Part shown: positions 35,038 to 44,785 of the stretch, piece after piece
How positions within the stretch are numbered: the first letter of the stretch is position 1
Layout of the letters: each line of letters starts with the position of its first letter
Source of the DNA: Saprospiraceae bacterium
Lineage (GTDB): Bacteria; Bacteroidota; Bacteroidia; Chitinophagales; Saprospiraceae
Length of the DNA: 64,000 bases
NCBI GenBank assembly: GCA_025055285.1
Contig: JANWXM010000009.1
Location: 1-64,000 of the forward strand
Reading direction: 5' to 3'
Translations under genes and position numbers: made by a program
Notes under the pieces: model-generated
What the model was told of the DNA's origin: nothing
What the model saw: the letters and a program-made list of their open reading frames with translations, nothing else
Database searches by the model: none

Positions 35038-37356
35038 TTATGCATTCAACCAATAAACTACTTTGAGCACTAAAGCTCGATTTTTGGGAGACAAAAAACG
35101 CACAGAGGTCTGGGCAATGGCTTGTGCATAAGCATTGTCTGTATAGACCAAAAAAATGTCGGACACTGGAGCGAACCGCCACTGGAAGCGAGCATTCATG
35201 TTGAAGTTGTTAGCTTGGGTATTCCATTGGAAAAAGGCGCTAGCAAACAGGCTGCGCGACAAGGTCAATTCAGCACGAGCTCCTATATTCCATACGTTAG
35301 CGCGAGGATAAGGCGCGGGCAAGCGAATGCGATTGAATTCACCTCTGAGCGAGAAAATTCCGTAGGGCTGCCACCGATAGGCTAACTCGCCAGAAACAAG
35401 AAGAGCATGACCGTTGAAAAACTGACCTGCCAGTACCTCGCCACTTCCCTGGAAATCATAAGTGCGGCTACTAGCAAAATAGAAACCCACTTGATTGTAG
35501 GTGTAGCCCTTGCTACTGGGCAGCGGCTGAGTACCCGGTTGGTGCAAATAGGTTGGGTCAAAATCCTCAAAAAGAAAGGTGTACGTATGGAGCAGATAAG
35601 TACTAACTTGTGTCTGATCCTGAAAAGTCACCCCTGTTCCTAAGCTAACTGTTCGGTCTGTTTGTTGTCCGAAGAGCGAGTAGGTGTAGTCTGCATCTAC
35701 TTCCACGCTCCATGTATTTATCTTCCCGATTGTGGGATAAAAGATAGGGCCGCCGCCGCCAAAAAACCTTTGATAACCTAGCCGAGGCACAAAGCCAACC
35801 TCAGCCGTGTAAAAAGAGTCGACGATGAAATATCCGAGATAGGCACTGAAGTTCCGATCCATAAAGCTGAGGTATTGAGCAGCAGTTTGACCACATTGGC
35901 GAGGGTTAGGAGAAAACGAACGGTGGTAGTACCACTCACCTTCCCAGCGGTTATCGGCGCTGTAGAGGTTGTATTCCAAACCTACGACGCGGTTCCAAGG
36001 CTGCATACCACGCCGCTGAGTCTCATTGAGGGGGCTGAGAAAATTTTCCTTATTAACAAAAATAGCACTTATTGCACTGCGAGCAAACATTTTGCGCTGT
36101 ATAGCGGCCACTGTAAAATTCGCTGCAGGTAGAGCACGAGTTGTATCCCAATTGACGCGAGCTGTTTGCATATTGAGCAGACCAATGCGCCACGCATCCG
36201 TCAGCTTACCGCTCAACCGCGCTCCAGCGAGAATAGGTACATTTTCATAAAAGCCCGTGACAGGATTGAAGACCAACCCGATGCGCCTCGAGAAAAAAGG
36301 GCGAGAGGTTGGAAATCCGAACATGGCGAATAAATCGCGGTTTTCTAAAAAAAACTGACGGCGCTCGGGAAAGAAGAGCTCAAAACGGCTGAGATTGATA
36401 AGCTGACGGTCTACTTCTACTTGCGAGAAGTCAGGATTTAAGGTCAAATCTAAATTAAGGGAAGGAGTGAGACTGACTTTGGCATCTGCACCGAAATTAT
36501 GAGCGTGGCGCTGAATCCGTTCGGAAAGAGCCAGATCAGGAGGTTGGCGTTGAAAATCGGTCTGGTGCCGCAAGATGGCGTAAGGAATAATAGCAGCATT
36601 TAGCCCTGGAGGCGGTGGAGGCTCCTGCCAGTGTAGCGAGTGGCAAAAGGCAAGGCTAATGGGTTCATACTGGCGCGGCACAGGATGCCATGTGCTGATC
36701 TCCCATGCTTTCAAACGCACACGCACAAGATTGATGTGCCAAATGTTGGCGTTTTCAGCGCGCGAATAGCGCAGCGTTTTAAAGGGAATAGCCATTTCTA
36801 CCACCCAACAATCAGGGTGATTAAGTACAGCAGAATTCCAGCGGTTATCCCAATCGAGCGAGAGGTTAGTGCCGTTATCGATAAGAGCCTCGCGCTGAAC
36901 ATTCAGGGGGCTGACGCCAAAAAGGAAACCATTTAATCCATCTCGCGAGGGGTTGAGCAAAACGTTGAGTGCGTCGCCATCCGCATCGCTAAAGTCGCGT
37001 TTGAGCGAAGAGACCGTGTACTCAGTGATTTTCTGCCAACAAATGGCGCCCACGTAAAGAAAGCGATCGTCGAAAGTAAAGCGCACCTCAGTACGCGCGT
37101 GCGCCAGTGAAGTATCCGCGGGAAACTGTTGAACAAACTCTGTAGCCACGTCTGCTTCGGCCCAAGAAGGTTCATCCAAACGACCGTCCAATGTAATAGG
37201 TGTAGTGGCTCTGCGGAGATTCAAGCCATCGGGCGAACGCCCAGTAACGCGGCGACACGAAAGGACATCTGAAGGCGAAACAAGTAGGCCTTGTTGACCA
37301 CATAATAGTTGGTACGCGGCAGTACACAGAAAGCAAACCAACGCGATTCTACCCAT
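35038..37356 (-). CDS. DUF5916 protein with CBM9-like N-terminal domain
   Basis: The product is about 772 residues. The ATG at 37356 gives the signal MGRIALVCFLCTAAYQLLCG; an ATG at 37380 is an alternative. After the signal comes a carbohydrate-binding-module-9-like domain (ITLDGRLDEPSWAEADVATE, then RFTFDDRFLYVGAIC and WVVEMAIPFKTLRY). The remainder is DUF5916, with SLNLDLTLNPDFSQVEVDRQ and ELFFPERRQFFLEN, followed by many barrel-like strands that end in a membrane-style C-terminus (NRALVLKVVYWLNA). The family is common in Bacteroidota and its function is not established. The protein is probably in the outer membrane. It is transcribed divergently from the photolyase gene. Confidence 0.88.
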   Translation of the reverse strand: MGRIALVCFLCTAAYQLLCGQQGLLVSPSDVLSCRRVTGRSPDGLNLRRATTPITLDGRLDEPSWAEADVATEFVQQFPADTSLAHARTEVRFTFDDRFLYVGAICWQKITEYTVSSLKRDFSDADGDALNVLLNPSRDGLNGFLFGVSPLNVQREALIDNGTNLSLDWDNRWNSAVLNHPDCWVVEMAIPFKTLRYSRAENANIWHINLVRVRLKAWEISTWHPVPRQYEPISLAFCHSLHWQEPPPPPGLNAAIIPYAILRHQTDFQRQPPDLALSERIQRHAHNFGADAKVSLTPSLNLDLTLNPDFSQVEVDRQLINLSRFELFFPERRQFFLENRDLFAMFGFPTSRPFFSRRIGLVFNPVTGFYENVPILAGARLSGKLTDAWRIGLLNMQTARVNWDTTRALPAANFTVAAIQRKMFARSAISAIFVNKENFLSPLNETQRRGMQPWNRVVGLEYNLYSADNRWEGEWYYHRSFSPNPRQCGQTAAQYLSFMDRNFSAYLGYFIVDSFYTAEVGFVPRLGYQRFFGGGGPIFYPTIGKINTWSVEVDADYTYSLFGQQTDRTVSLGTGVTFQDQTQVSTYLLHTYTFLFEDFDPTYLHQPGTQPLPSSKGYTYNQVGFYFASSRTYDFQGSGEVLAGQFFNGHALLVSGELAYRWQPYGIFSLRGEFNRIRLPAPYPRANVWNIGARAELTLSRSLFASAFFQWNTQANNFNMNARFQWRFAPVSDIFLVYTDNAYAQAIAQTSVRFLSPKNRALVLKVVYWLNA

Positions 37357-37518
37357 AGCAACGACAAATATGCATGACAAAATTTATTCTGTTTATTTGC
37401 GGACTGGCAGCAGATAAAAACCGACAAAGCATTCTTTGTTTTACTCCAAACCAGGGTGCGATTCAATTGTTACAACGTTGCTTTGTCCGCCTGACCTTTC
37501 CACAAAGTATCTTTTGCC

Positions 37519-38946
37519 ATGAAGCGCTGTGCCATAGTGTGGTTTCGACAAGACCTGCGGCTGCACGACAATGAAGCTATCACCACTGCTCTGCGAATAG
37601 CCGACGAAATTATTCCCATCTACGTCTTCGACGAACGAGTATTCATGGGCAAAACGCGCTTTGGTTTCCCGAAAACAGGAAAGTTTCGCGCTAAGTTCAT
37701 CATAGAGAGCGTAGCGGATTTGCGCCAAAACATCCGTCGCTTGGGCTCTGACTTATTGGTACGAGTAGGTAAGCCCGAGTATATTGTCTCAGAATTAGCT
37801 CGTCAACGAAAAGCTGCCTGGGTATTGTGCAATCGGGAGCGCACGTATGAAGAGGAGCTTGTACAAGATGCTCTAGAGCGCAAACTATGGTCGTTCGGCG
37901 TAGAGCTGCTCTACGTGCGCGGTAAGATGCTCTATCACACGCAGGACTTGCCTGTGCCTGTTCACCATACCCCCGATACTTTTACTCAGTTTCGAAAGGA
38001 AAACGAACATATTACACCTATTCGCCCGCCCTTCCCAACACCTACTTCCCTCCCACCGTTGCCCGCTGGCTTAGACCCTGGCGAACTTCCCTCCCTTACC
38101 GATTTCGGGCATGAACCCTTTGAACCAGACCCTCGCGCCGTGTTAGTTTTCAAAGGAGGGGAAACAGAGGGTCTTTCCCGCCTGAATTATTACTTTTGGC
38201 AAAGCAATGCGGTAGCGCGCTACAAGGAAACTCGCAATGGCTTGATTGGGCCTGATTATTCTTCTAAATTTTCTCCTTGGTTAGCGGCTGGCTGCCTGTC
38301 GCCCAAATACATCTACCATGAACTGAAGCGCTACGAGCAAGAGCGCGTGCGCAACGAGAGCACCTACTGGTTGTTCTTCGAGCTGCTGTGGCGCGACTTT
38401 TTCCGCCTCATGGGCAAAAAGCACCGAAACCGCATCTTTTTAAAGGGCGGCCCTCAGAACAAACCCATGCCGCACTTAAAAAATGATTGGGAAAAATTCT
38501 GGATATGGGCCGAAGGTCGCACGGGCGTGCCCTTTATAGATGCGAATATGCGCGAATTAAATGCTACGGGTTGGATGAGCAATCGCGGCCGACAAAACGT
38601 AGCCTCTTTCTTAGTGCGCGACTTAAAAGTCAACTGGCAAATGGGAGCAGAGTATTTCGAGTCACTGCTGCTTGACTATGACCCGTGCTCGAACTGGGGC
38701 AACTGGAATTACGTTGCTGGCGTGGGCAGTGACCCGCGCGAAGACCGGTATTTTAATATCTTAACGCAAGCGCGCAACTACGACCCGAATGGCGACTACG
38801 TGCGCCTGTGGTGTCCTGAGCTGCGCAACGTACCCAAAGAAAAAATTCATCGCCCAGATTTACTTAGTGCTAGTGAACGCCAACTCTTCGGCGTCAATGG
38901 CTACCCCAAAGCAGTAGTACGCATCGAAAAGTGGGCTCGTTCGTAA
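37519..38946 (+). CDS. Cryptochrome DASH / photolyase-family flavoprotein
   Basis: This 475-residue protein belongs to the photolyase/cryptochrome family. The N-terminal alpha/beta antenna domain starts MKRCAIVWFRQDLRLHDNEA. The C-terminal FAD-binding helical domain includes SKFSPWLAAGCLSPKYIYHE and TGVPFIDANMRELNATGWM, then SNRGRQNVASFLVRDLKVNW. The segment LLDYDPCSNWGNWNYVAGVG is the DASH-subfamily signature. DASH proteins repair cyclobutane pyrimidine dimers, chiefly in single-stranded DNA, under blue light; some also signal. The length is typical. No light-sensing or carotenoid genes are beside it. Confidence 0.93.
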   Translation: MKRCAIVWFRQDLRLHDNEAITTALRIADEIIPIYVFDERVFMGKTRFGFPKTGKFRAKFIIESVADLRQNIRRLGSDLLVRVGKPEYIVSELARQRKAAWVLCNRERTYEEELVQDALERKLWSFGVELLYVRGKMLYHTQDLPVPVHHTPDTFTQFRKENEHITPIRPPFPTPTSLPPLPAGLDPGELPSLTDFGHEPFEPDPRAVLVFKGGETEGLSRLNYYFWQSNAVARYKETRNGLIGPDYSSKFSPWLAAGCLSPKYIYHELKRYEQERVRNESTYWLFFELLWRDFFRLMGKKHRNRIFLKGGPQNKPMPHLKNDWEKFWIWAEGRTGVPFIDANMRELNATGWMSNRGRQNVASFLVRDLKVNWQMGAEYFESLLLDYDPCSNWGNWNYVAGVGSDPREDRYFNILTQARNYDPNGDYVRLWCPELRNVPKEKIHRPDLLSASERQLFGVNGYPKAVVRIEKWARS

Positions 38947-38975
38947 GGTGAGTTCGTCAAAATTATCCCAGCATC

Positions 38976-38983
38976 TATCTTTG
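38976..38983 (+). promoter_or_regulatory. Bacteroidota-type -7 element TATCTTTG
   Basis: This is an exact match to TAnnTTTG, 34 bases before the ATG of the lipoprotein gene at 39018. A plausible but weak upstream TTCG lies about 20 bases away. It would start the two-gene lipoprotein-sugar transferase unit. Confidence 0.5.
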
Positions 38984-39017
38984 CCGCCTCACTTATTGGC
39001 TACTTTAGCCTTAGTGC

Positions 39018-39899
39018 ATGAAATTTAGCCGGGCTTTTTGGGTTTTGTTTGCTTGCTCTGCTCTTTGGGGGCCGCGTTGTGTGGACAAGAAAGAGCCCAT
39101 ACCTGCTTATTTGCGTATCGAGCCTTTCGTCGTTGACGCTTTGGGAGGGGCGGCATGGCAAAATATCACTGAGGCATGGGTCTATGTGAATAACGAATTT
39201 TTGGGCGGGTACTCAATCCCGGCTCTAGTGCCCGTGTTGGCAAAAGATACCTGTACGGTTCTCGTCTTTCCGGGAGTGAAGGAAAATGGCCAACTCCTTA
39301 CTCCTGCTGTCTACCCCATGATGCAGCGACACGAAGCCAAAATCGTTTTAACTCCGGCTCAGATTACAACGCTGAAGCCCTCTACTCGTTACGTGAATGA
39401 CATTCGCTTTCCTTGGGCCATCGAACGCGGTACTTTCGATGCTGGCGTCATCGTTTTGCAAGATCGCGACGACAACCCGCGCACCGGCTTCGAACTCGTG
39501 GTAGAAGATGCCTTCGCGGGCCGATCGGTGCGCATGCGCGTAGATACTGCTAACACTCTCAACGATGTGGCTACTGAAGCTATTGAGGGACTTCCTGCTA
39601 CTAAAGCGCGTCAAGTTTGGTTGGAGCTCCACCGAAAGAACGATGTGCCCTTCGAACTATGGCTGATAGCCGACGAGGGCCTCAACACTACAGAAACGAG
39701 GACTTTCGTCTTCCGCTTTAATCCCTCCGAAACATGGCGAAAAATTTATCTTAACCTTACAGACCCGCTTGTCAACTTAGGCGAACGAAAAAGACATCGC
39801 TTGCTGTTCCGCCTTGCGTTGCAGCCTAACAGCGCCGGTCGGTTCGAAAAAACGACAGGAACTGTTCTATTCGATAACATTCGCTTAGCTCACTTTTAA
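39018..39899 (+). CDS. Lipoprotein-like protein upstream of sugar transferase
   Basis: This 293-residue protein has an N-terminal hydrophobic segment ending in Cys (FWVLFACSALWGPRC), a probable lipoprotein signal with an imperfect lipobox. The mature part is beta-rich: residues about 30-110 (AWQNITEAWVYVNNEFLGGY) look like an Ig- or PEGA-like module, and the C-terminal 150 residues end in GTVLFDNIRLAHF, similar to carbohydrate-binding jelly-roll ends. I do not recognise the family. It lies 18 bases before a polyprenyl-phosphate sugar transferase, so a role in surface polysaccharide display is possible but unproven. Confidence 0.6.
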   Translation: MKFSRAFWVLFACSALWGPRCVDKKEPIPAYLRIEPFVVDALGGAAWQNITEAWVYVNNEFLGGYSIPALVPVLAKDTCTVLVFPGVKENGQLLTPAVYPMMQRHEAKIVLTPAQITTLKPSTRYVNDIRFPWAIERGTFDAGVIVLQDRDDNPRTGFELVVEDAFAGRSVRMRVDTANTLNDVATEAIEGLPATKARQVWLELHRKNDVPFELWLIADEGLNTTETRTFVFRFNPSETWRKIYLNLTDPLVNLGERKRHRLLFRLALQPNSAGRFEKTTGTVLFDNIRLAHF

Positions 39900-39917
39900 T
39901 TCTTCGCAAGCAAAACT

Positions 39918-41354
39918 TTGTCTTCCTTGTCGCGCCGACTTCGACAACGCGATACTCAAATTTACGTTATTGCTGATTTTTTGACGGCCATGTCGGCCTG
40001 GGTGCTCTTCTTCCTTTATCGGAAAAAAATTGAAGAGGCCCCCTTTGACGAGGCTATCTTTCAAGATCCTAACCTTTGGCTAGGCGCAGGCGCTATTCCA
40101 GTGGGCTGGCTACTTCTGTATGCCATCCTAGACCACTACGCTCTCGATATTTACCGAATGTCGCGCGTTGACACGCTTGTGCGCACATTTTTCGCCTCTT
40201 TTCTAGGCGTACTGGCTCTGTTCTTTACACTAATCCTAGACGATGTGGTGCAAGACTCTCGCACCTACGCGCAATCGTTCGTCGTCCTTTTTAGCCTGCA
40301 CTTCTTTCTGACGGCAACGATGCGAATGACGTTACTCACGCGTGCCCATCAGCGAGTACAGGCAGGCAAAGTAGCCTTTAATACGCTTCTCGTAGGAGCA
40401 AACCAAAATGCCGTTGAACTCTACAGAGATATCACTCAACAAAAAAAGAGCATCGGCTATCGTTTCTTGGGTTACGTAGATACAGACCCCAACGACACGG
40501 ATGCGCCTCTGGCCAAGTACTTGCCTAAGTTGGGCTCCCTACAGGAACTATCTCATGTTATTCGTGCTTATGAAATAGAGGATGTCATCATTGCCATTGA
40601 AACCAGCGAACACAATCTAGTGCGCCATATCCTCGACATTCTCTTCGACTTTAACCAACGGGTGTTCGTAAAGATTATTCCGGACATGTACGACATCTTG
40701 CTCGGTTCAGTGAAAATGACACACGTATATGGTGCTGTGCTCATTGAAATCCGGCAAGAGCTCATGCCTCGGTGGCAGCGCGTCCTGAAGCGCGTTATTG
40801 ACGTAGTCGTCAGTGCCAGTATGCTCATTATCCTGTTGCCCTTGCTACTATACATAGCACTTCGCGTACGGCTATCTTCACCCGGTCCCATTCTGTATCG
40901 GCAAGAGCGCATCGGCCTCCATGGAAAGCCCTTTATTCTTTATAAATTTCGCTCCATGTACGTGGATGCTGAAAAAAATGGGCCTCAGTTATCTCAAGAG
41001 AATGACCCCCGCTGCACGCCATGGGGGGCAGTTATGCGCAAATGGCGCCTAGACGAATTGCCTAATTTCTGGAATGTTTTGCGCGGCGACATGTCGCTTG
41101 TTGGACCTCGCCCTGAAAGACAGCATTTTATCGATCAAATTTTACAACATAATCCGCACTATCGCCATTTGCTCAAAGTGCGCCCTGGAATTACTTCATG
41201 GGGACAAGTGAAATATGGCTATGCTTCCTCGGTGGAGGAAATGCTTCAGCGTCTGAAGTTCGATTTGCTCTATATTGAAAACATGTCCTTGGCTCTAGAT
41301 TTTAAAATTCTTTTTTACACGCTTTTAGTCCTGCTACAAGGACGCGGAAAGTAG
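39918..41354 (+). CDS. Polyprenyl-phosphate sugar-1-phosphate transferase (WcaJ/WbaP-like)
   Basis: This 478-residue membrane enzyme transfers a sugar-1-phosphate to undecaprenyl phosphate, starting exopolysaccharide or O-unit synthesis on the inner face of the inner membrane. The N-terminal 130 or so residues have four or five helices, then a CoA-binding-like domain (KVAFNTLLVGANQNAVELYR). The catalytic domain includes SSPGPILYRQERIGLHGKPF, FRSMYVDAEK, the RKWRLDELPNFWNVLRGDMS block and LVGPRPER. Translation seems to start at a TTG at 39918: a stop ends the frame at 39897-39899 and no ATG precedes the first helix. No other polysaccharide genes are adjacent, only the lipoprotein upstream. Confidence 0.9.
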   Translation: MSSLSRRLRQRDTQIYVIADFLTAMSAWVLFFLYRKKIEEAPFDEAIFQDPNLWLGAGAIPVGWLLLYAILDHYALDIYRMSRVDTLVRTFFASFLGVLALFFTLILDDVVQDSRTYAQSFVVLFSLHFFLTATMRMTLLTRAHQRVQAGKVAFNTLLVGANQNAVELYRDITQQKKSIGYRFLGYVDTDPNDTDAPLAKYLPKLGSLQELSHVIRAYEIEDVIIAIETSEHNLVRHILDILFDFNQRVFVKIIPDMYDILLGSVKMTHVYGAVLIEIRQELMPRWQRVLKRVIDVVVSASMLIILLPLLLYIALRVRLSSPGPILYRQERIGLHGKPFILYKFRSMYVDAEKNGPQLSQENDPRCTPWGAVMRKWRLDELPNFWNVLRGDMSLVGPRPERQHFIDQILQHNPHYRHLLKVRPGITSWGQVKYGYASSVEEMLQRLKFDLLYIENMSLALDFKILFYTLLVLLQGRGK

Positions 41355-41376
41355 GGACAATATCTCTTGAACAAGG

Positions 41377-41420
41377 GCGCTCGGTAAGCAGCTCGTAATT
41401 GAGCGCCGCTTACCGAGCGC
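41377..41420. terminator. Bidirectional terminator hairpin
   Basis: GCGCTCGGTAAGC (41377-41389) pairs perfectly over 13 bp with GCTTACCGAGCGC (41408-41420). Inside the loop GCTC and GAGC can pair again. It sits between two convergent genes (sugar transferase and TonB receptor). U-tracts are weak on both sides, so it may be partly a convergent-transcription barrier. Confidence 0.7.
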
Positions 41421-41431
41421 ACATGCACAGC

Positions 41432-44005
41432 CTAAAAGCGGAAGTTCAACCGAGAGAAGAAGAAAGCTCCATTGAAACCCATTTGCACGGCATCGTACAA
41501 GCCCCCGCTTTCGGTTTCTTGATCTTGGTACGACGGATATGCATTCAAAACGTTTACTCCGCCCACCGTCCAGCGCACGCGCGGCGAGAGGCGGTACGCT
41601 ATGCTGGCATCGAGCGTTACGCGTGGTCTGTAAATGTCTGGAGTACCCAAGAAATCTTCCAACTCGATTTGACCGAAATAATTTGCTCGTATGTTAACGC
41701 CCAATTGGCGACCATCTAAGTCGAAGGTCAAATTGCCTTTCATTGGCGGTGCTGAAGCGAGAATGAAGAGCTTCTCGCGGCGACTTAAGTAAGAATCCTC
41801 TTTACCAATGAGTTTCGGACTAGTATTCACTTGGTCTATGTTCATGCGGTTCCAATTGCCGGCTAAGGTAAGAGTGAACCGATAGGCCTCTCCAAGCATT
41901 CCGCTATACGCGGCTACGAGGTCAAGACCAGTAGTTGTAGTATTGATAGCATTAGCAAAAAAGCGCGCACTACCTACGTTAAGCGAACGCAAGATGGGGC
42001 CAATTTGGTCATCTTCACTCGAAAAGTCAGCGGTCAACACGATGCGATCTTTGATTTGGATGCGATAAAAATCTGCTGACAAGGTTAGGCCCTGGCGGCT
42101 ATAAGTTAGCCCAGCACCTAAGTTGAGGGAAGTTTCCTCCTTAAGTGGCTCAATACCCAGGGCGCGAGTAATAGGACTGTTGTTTTTCGCCAAAAGTTTA
42201 TCAATTGGCACCCCGGAGACAAAATCTGTATAAATGGAGTTAAAGTACAGCTGAGCCAGCGACGGCGCGCGGAAGCCCGTACTTATCGAGCCTCGCAGGG
42301 CGAGTCCTCCTGTCAGGACATATCGCGCAGCTAGCTTTCCGTTAAGAGTGTTGCCAAAATCGGAGTAATGCTCAAAGCGAGCAGCCGCTCCAAGGGTGAA
42401 AGCAGAAGAAAAGGCGAACTCTCCGTCGACGAAAGCGGCAATGTTGGTACGACTTTCATCCACTTCGTTTTGCGGACTAAAGCCAGGAAAACCTTGAGCT
42501 CCGCCAGGGCGAGGGATACTATCACCCTCCGGTGTAATGAAATAGACCGGGCCATAAGTGCGCCAAGAGGCTTCTTCCCCGGCAAAAATTTGATAATTTT
42601 CCAAGCGGTGTTCCGCCCCAAAGGCGAGGTTCGTTCCTTCAAGCCACTCGCGAAAAAAGCGGCTAAAGGTGAGGTTTGTAGTGTTTTGACGCAACTGAAA
42701 GCCCCCGTCGTTGAATGCTGTGGGTGAGCGCTCCTCTAGACTTGCATTGAGGGTGCCTCGACCGTAATAATGAAAGCGATTAACTCCTGTTGTGTGATTC
42801 AAGTCAGTGTTCCAATGATGGAGTATACCCCGAACGCCTACGCTTAAACTGCGATCTGTGATATTCGTCGCAATAATAGGGTCAAAACCATTGGGATAAA
42901 TAGCATCTACGTTGCGCTCGGTACCTGGATGACGGCTCCAAGCATATGCATTCGTGTGGCGGAAATTAGAACCTCCAAAAGCATATAGCGATATTTCTTT
43001 GCTTAAGGGCACTGCTGCATTGAAATAAGTGCTAAAGTTGGTTCCTCGCGCGTCTCCAAATTTGCGCCGATACAGCGAAGGGTGGTATCGGTTCGTATGT
43101 CCGCGCGACCAATAGTCTACAGTGAAGTTAGCGAAGCCCCCCTCGCCAATGCGAAAGCCGTAGTTTCCGTTGACTTGCAAATTTTCACCATCGAATACGC
43201 TCCGATCGGGATTATCCTTCGCTATGTGCGCCCCAACGTTGACGTTGCCCGTAAACTCATTGACATTCTCTTTTAGTACAATATTGATAACTCCAGCGAT
43301 AGCATCGGAGCCATATTGTGCTGATGCACCATCGCGAAGAATTTCGATGCGTTCAATGGCTGCTGCTGGAATAGCATTTAGGTCAGTACCGGTGTTACCG
43401 CGTCCACGAGTGCCGTAAATATTGACAAGACTAGACTGATGACGCCGCTTGCCATTGATAAGTACCAACGTCTGGTCTGGACCTAAACCGCGCAACGTAG
43501 CAGGGTCAACATGGTCAGACCCGTCAGCCCCCGTCTGACGATTAGCATTGAAGGAAGGCGCAGCATAATGGAGTATCTGGTTGACATCTAACTGGCCTTG
43601 CGAAATCGTCAGTTGGCGCACATCCAACACATCAATAGGCACTAACGAATTAGTAACTGAACGATTGAGCGCGCGCGAACCCACAATCACTACTCCCTCT
43701 AGTACTAGACCTTCGCGCATCTGAACATTTAACTCAGAGCGACCTTCCGCAGGAACCTCTAACGTGGCGTAACCCGTATAGGAGAACACTAGAGTGGCAT
43801 CCATTCGGCTCACGTTCAGCGAGTACGTACCGTCCCACCGCGAAACCGTTCCATTCGTGGTGCCGCGTTCATAAATCGTAACGCCTACTAGCGGATTACC
43901 TGACTCGTCCGTCACCTTTCCTTTGACGATGCCTTGAGCATTCAACTCATTGGACAGGATAATCCATCCGAAGATGAACAGAAAGGAAACGTAGAATTGC
44001 TTCAT
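41432..44005 (-). CDS. TonB-dependent receptor (SusC/RagA-like)
   Basis: This is an 857-residue outer-membrane active transporter powered by TonB-ExbBD. After the signal (MKQFYVSFLFIFGWIILSNE, then LNAQ) comes a carboxypeptidase-regulatory-like domain (VKGKVTDESGNPLVGVTIYE) typical of Bacteroidota receptors. The plug domain (about 105-235) has GLGPDQTLVLINGKRRH and RIEILRDGASAQYGSDAIAG. A 22-strand barrel follows. The C-terminus ends FFFSRLNFRF, with the final aromatic residue that BAM recognises. No SusD-like gene lies beside it, so this is probably not a SusCD pair. The ligand is unknown; the long divergent upstream region holds repeat copy C. Confidence 0.93.
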   Translation of the reverse strand: MKQFYVSFLFIFGWIILSNELNAQGIVKGKVTDESGNPLVGVTIYERGTTNGTVSRWDGTYSLNVSRMDATLVFSYTGYATLEVPAEGRSELNVQMREGLVLEGVVIVGSRALNRSVTNSLVPIDVLDVRQLTISQGQLDVNQILHYAAPSFNANRQTGADGSDHVDPATLRGLGPDQTLVLINGKRRHQSSLVNIYGTRGRGNTGTDLNAIPAAAIERIEILRDGASAQYGSDAIAGVINIVLKENVNEFTGNVNVGAHIAKDNPDRSVFDGENLQVNGNYGFRIGEGGFANFTVDYWSRGHTNRYHPSLYRRKFGDARGTNFSTYFNAAVPLSKEISLYAFGGSNFRHTNAYAWSRHPGTERNVDAIYPNGFDPIIATNITDRSLSVGVRGILHHWNTDLNHTTGVNRFHYYGRGTLNASLEERSPTAFNDGGFQLRQNTTNLTFSRFFREWLEGTNLAFGAEHRLENYQIFAGEEASWRTYGPVYFITPEGDSIPRPGGAQGFPGFSPQNEVDESRTNIAAFVDGEFAFSSAFTLGAAARFEHYSDFGNTLNGKLAARYVLTGGLALRGSISTGFRAPSLAQLYFNSIYTDFVSGVPIDKLLAKNNSPITRALGIEPLKEETSLNLGAGLTYSRQGLTLSADFYRIQIKDRIVLTADFSSEDDQIGPILRSLNVGSARFFANAINTTTTGLDLVAAYSGMLGEAYRFTLTLAGNWNRMNIDQVNTSPKLIGKEDSYLSRREKLFILASAPPMKGNLTFDLDGRQLGVNIRANYFGQIELEDFLGTPDIYRPRVTLDASIAYRLSPRVRWTVGGVNVLNAYPSYQDQETESGGLYDAVQMGFNGAFFFSRLNFRF

Positions 44006-44785
44006 AACACAGAACTGTTTTTGTTTTGATTTTGAAAATATTGATTTGCACCCTTTGAAGTAAGCGGCGAAAATAAAATATATCGTTTGATGAACCAGAA
44101 AACTTTTATTCTTTTAAAAAAAAGAATTTGGCTTATGTTCCTCATTAGCTAGACCAACTAGACCGGCTATTGATTTTCACGTTTCAGTGTGAAAACCAAT
44201 TAACAGAGAAGAAACTTTGGTTGTGGGAGCACTGCCTAAACTTTTTGTTGCATAACAGTTTTAACCGTCTTGCTTCTCTTAGGTCGAATGATTAAAAAGG
44301 TTTGAGGCTCAGCGTACAATACCAATACTCATGAGTTTAGCCATGGGTAAATCCTTCGGAACTAATGCCCACTTCTTCGCTAGAACAGGCCTAGGTGATT
44401 CGTCGACTATGCCAGCCAGATCAGCCATGGGTTTTTGCGTTCTTGGGCGAAAACTAGCTAATAAGAAATATCAAGAGTTTTTTAAACATCGCGCTGCAGC
44501 CCGATCAACAGGGAAATTCCCCACGCCGACACCTCGAAAAATAACTTCCTTTGAAAATGGTTGCTCTGAGGAGGAATGTGTCTTTAAACACGCTAAGGCT
44601 TTGGCTGGTACATCAGGCGCAGATGCGACTTCTTGGACGAAATACTGTCTTTCGAGACTTTTCTCTGTAAAACAGGTTTTTCAAACAGCTCAAGTAGATA
44701 CCTTTTTTGAGATAAATCTAAAAAAAGAATATTTTTGAGGCTGTTTTTAGTCTTTCAATCCGCGAGATGCCGACCAATTTTTCCC
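44006..44785. other. Long divergent intergenic region with repeat copy C
   Basis: This 780-bp, partly AT-rich region lies between the TonB receptor and the next rightward gene. A 135-codon plus-strand frame (44331-44738) is judged spurious. It holds dispersed hairpin repeat copy C. Confidence 0.5.
44154..44282 (+). repeat. Dispersed hairpin repeat, copy C
   Basis: The copy begins CCAACTAGACCGGCTATTGA. The core hairpin pairs TTTTCAC (44174-44180) perfectly with GTGAAAA (44189-44195) around an 8-base loop; outer TTG/CAA also pair across one mismatch. CAATTAACA follows, and the 3' part AACAGTTTTAACCGTCTTG then CTTCTCTTAGG is collinear with copies A and B. Confidence 0.6.

Noticed and set aside
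44331-44738. 135-codon plus-strand frame
   Set aside because: No domain or signal and low-complexity composition; it is more likely chance in a long intergenic region.
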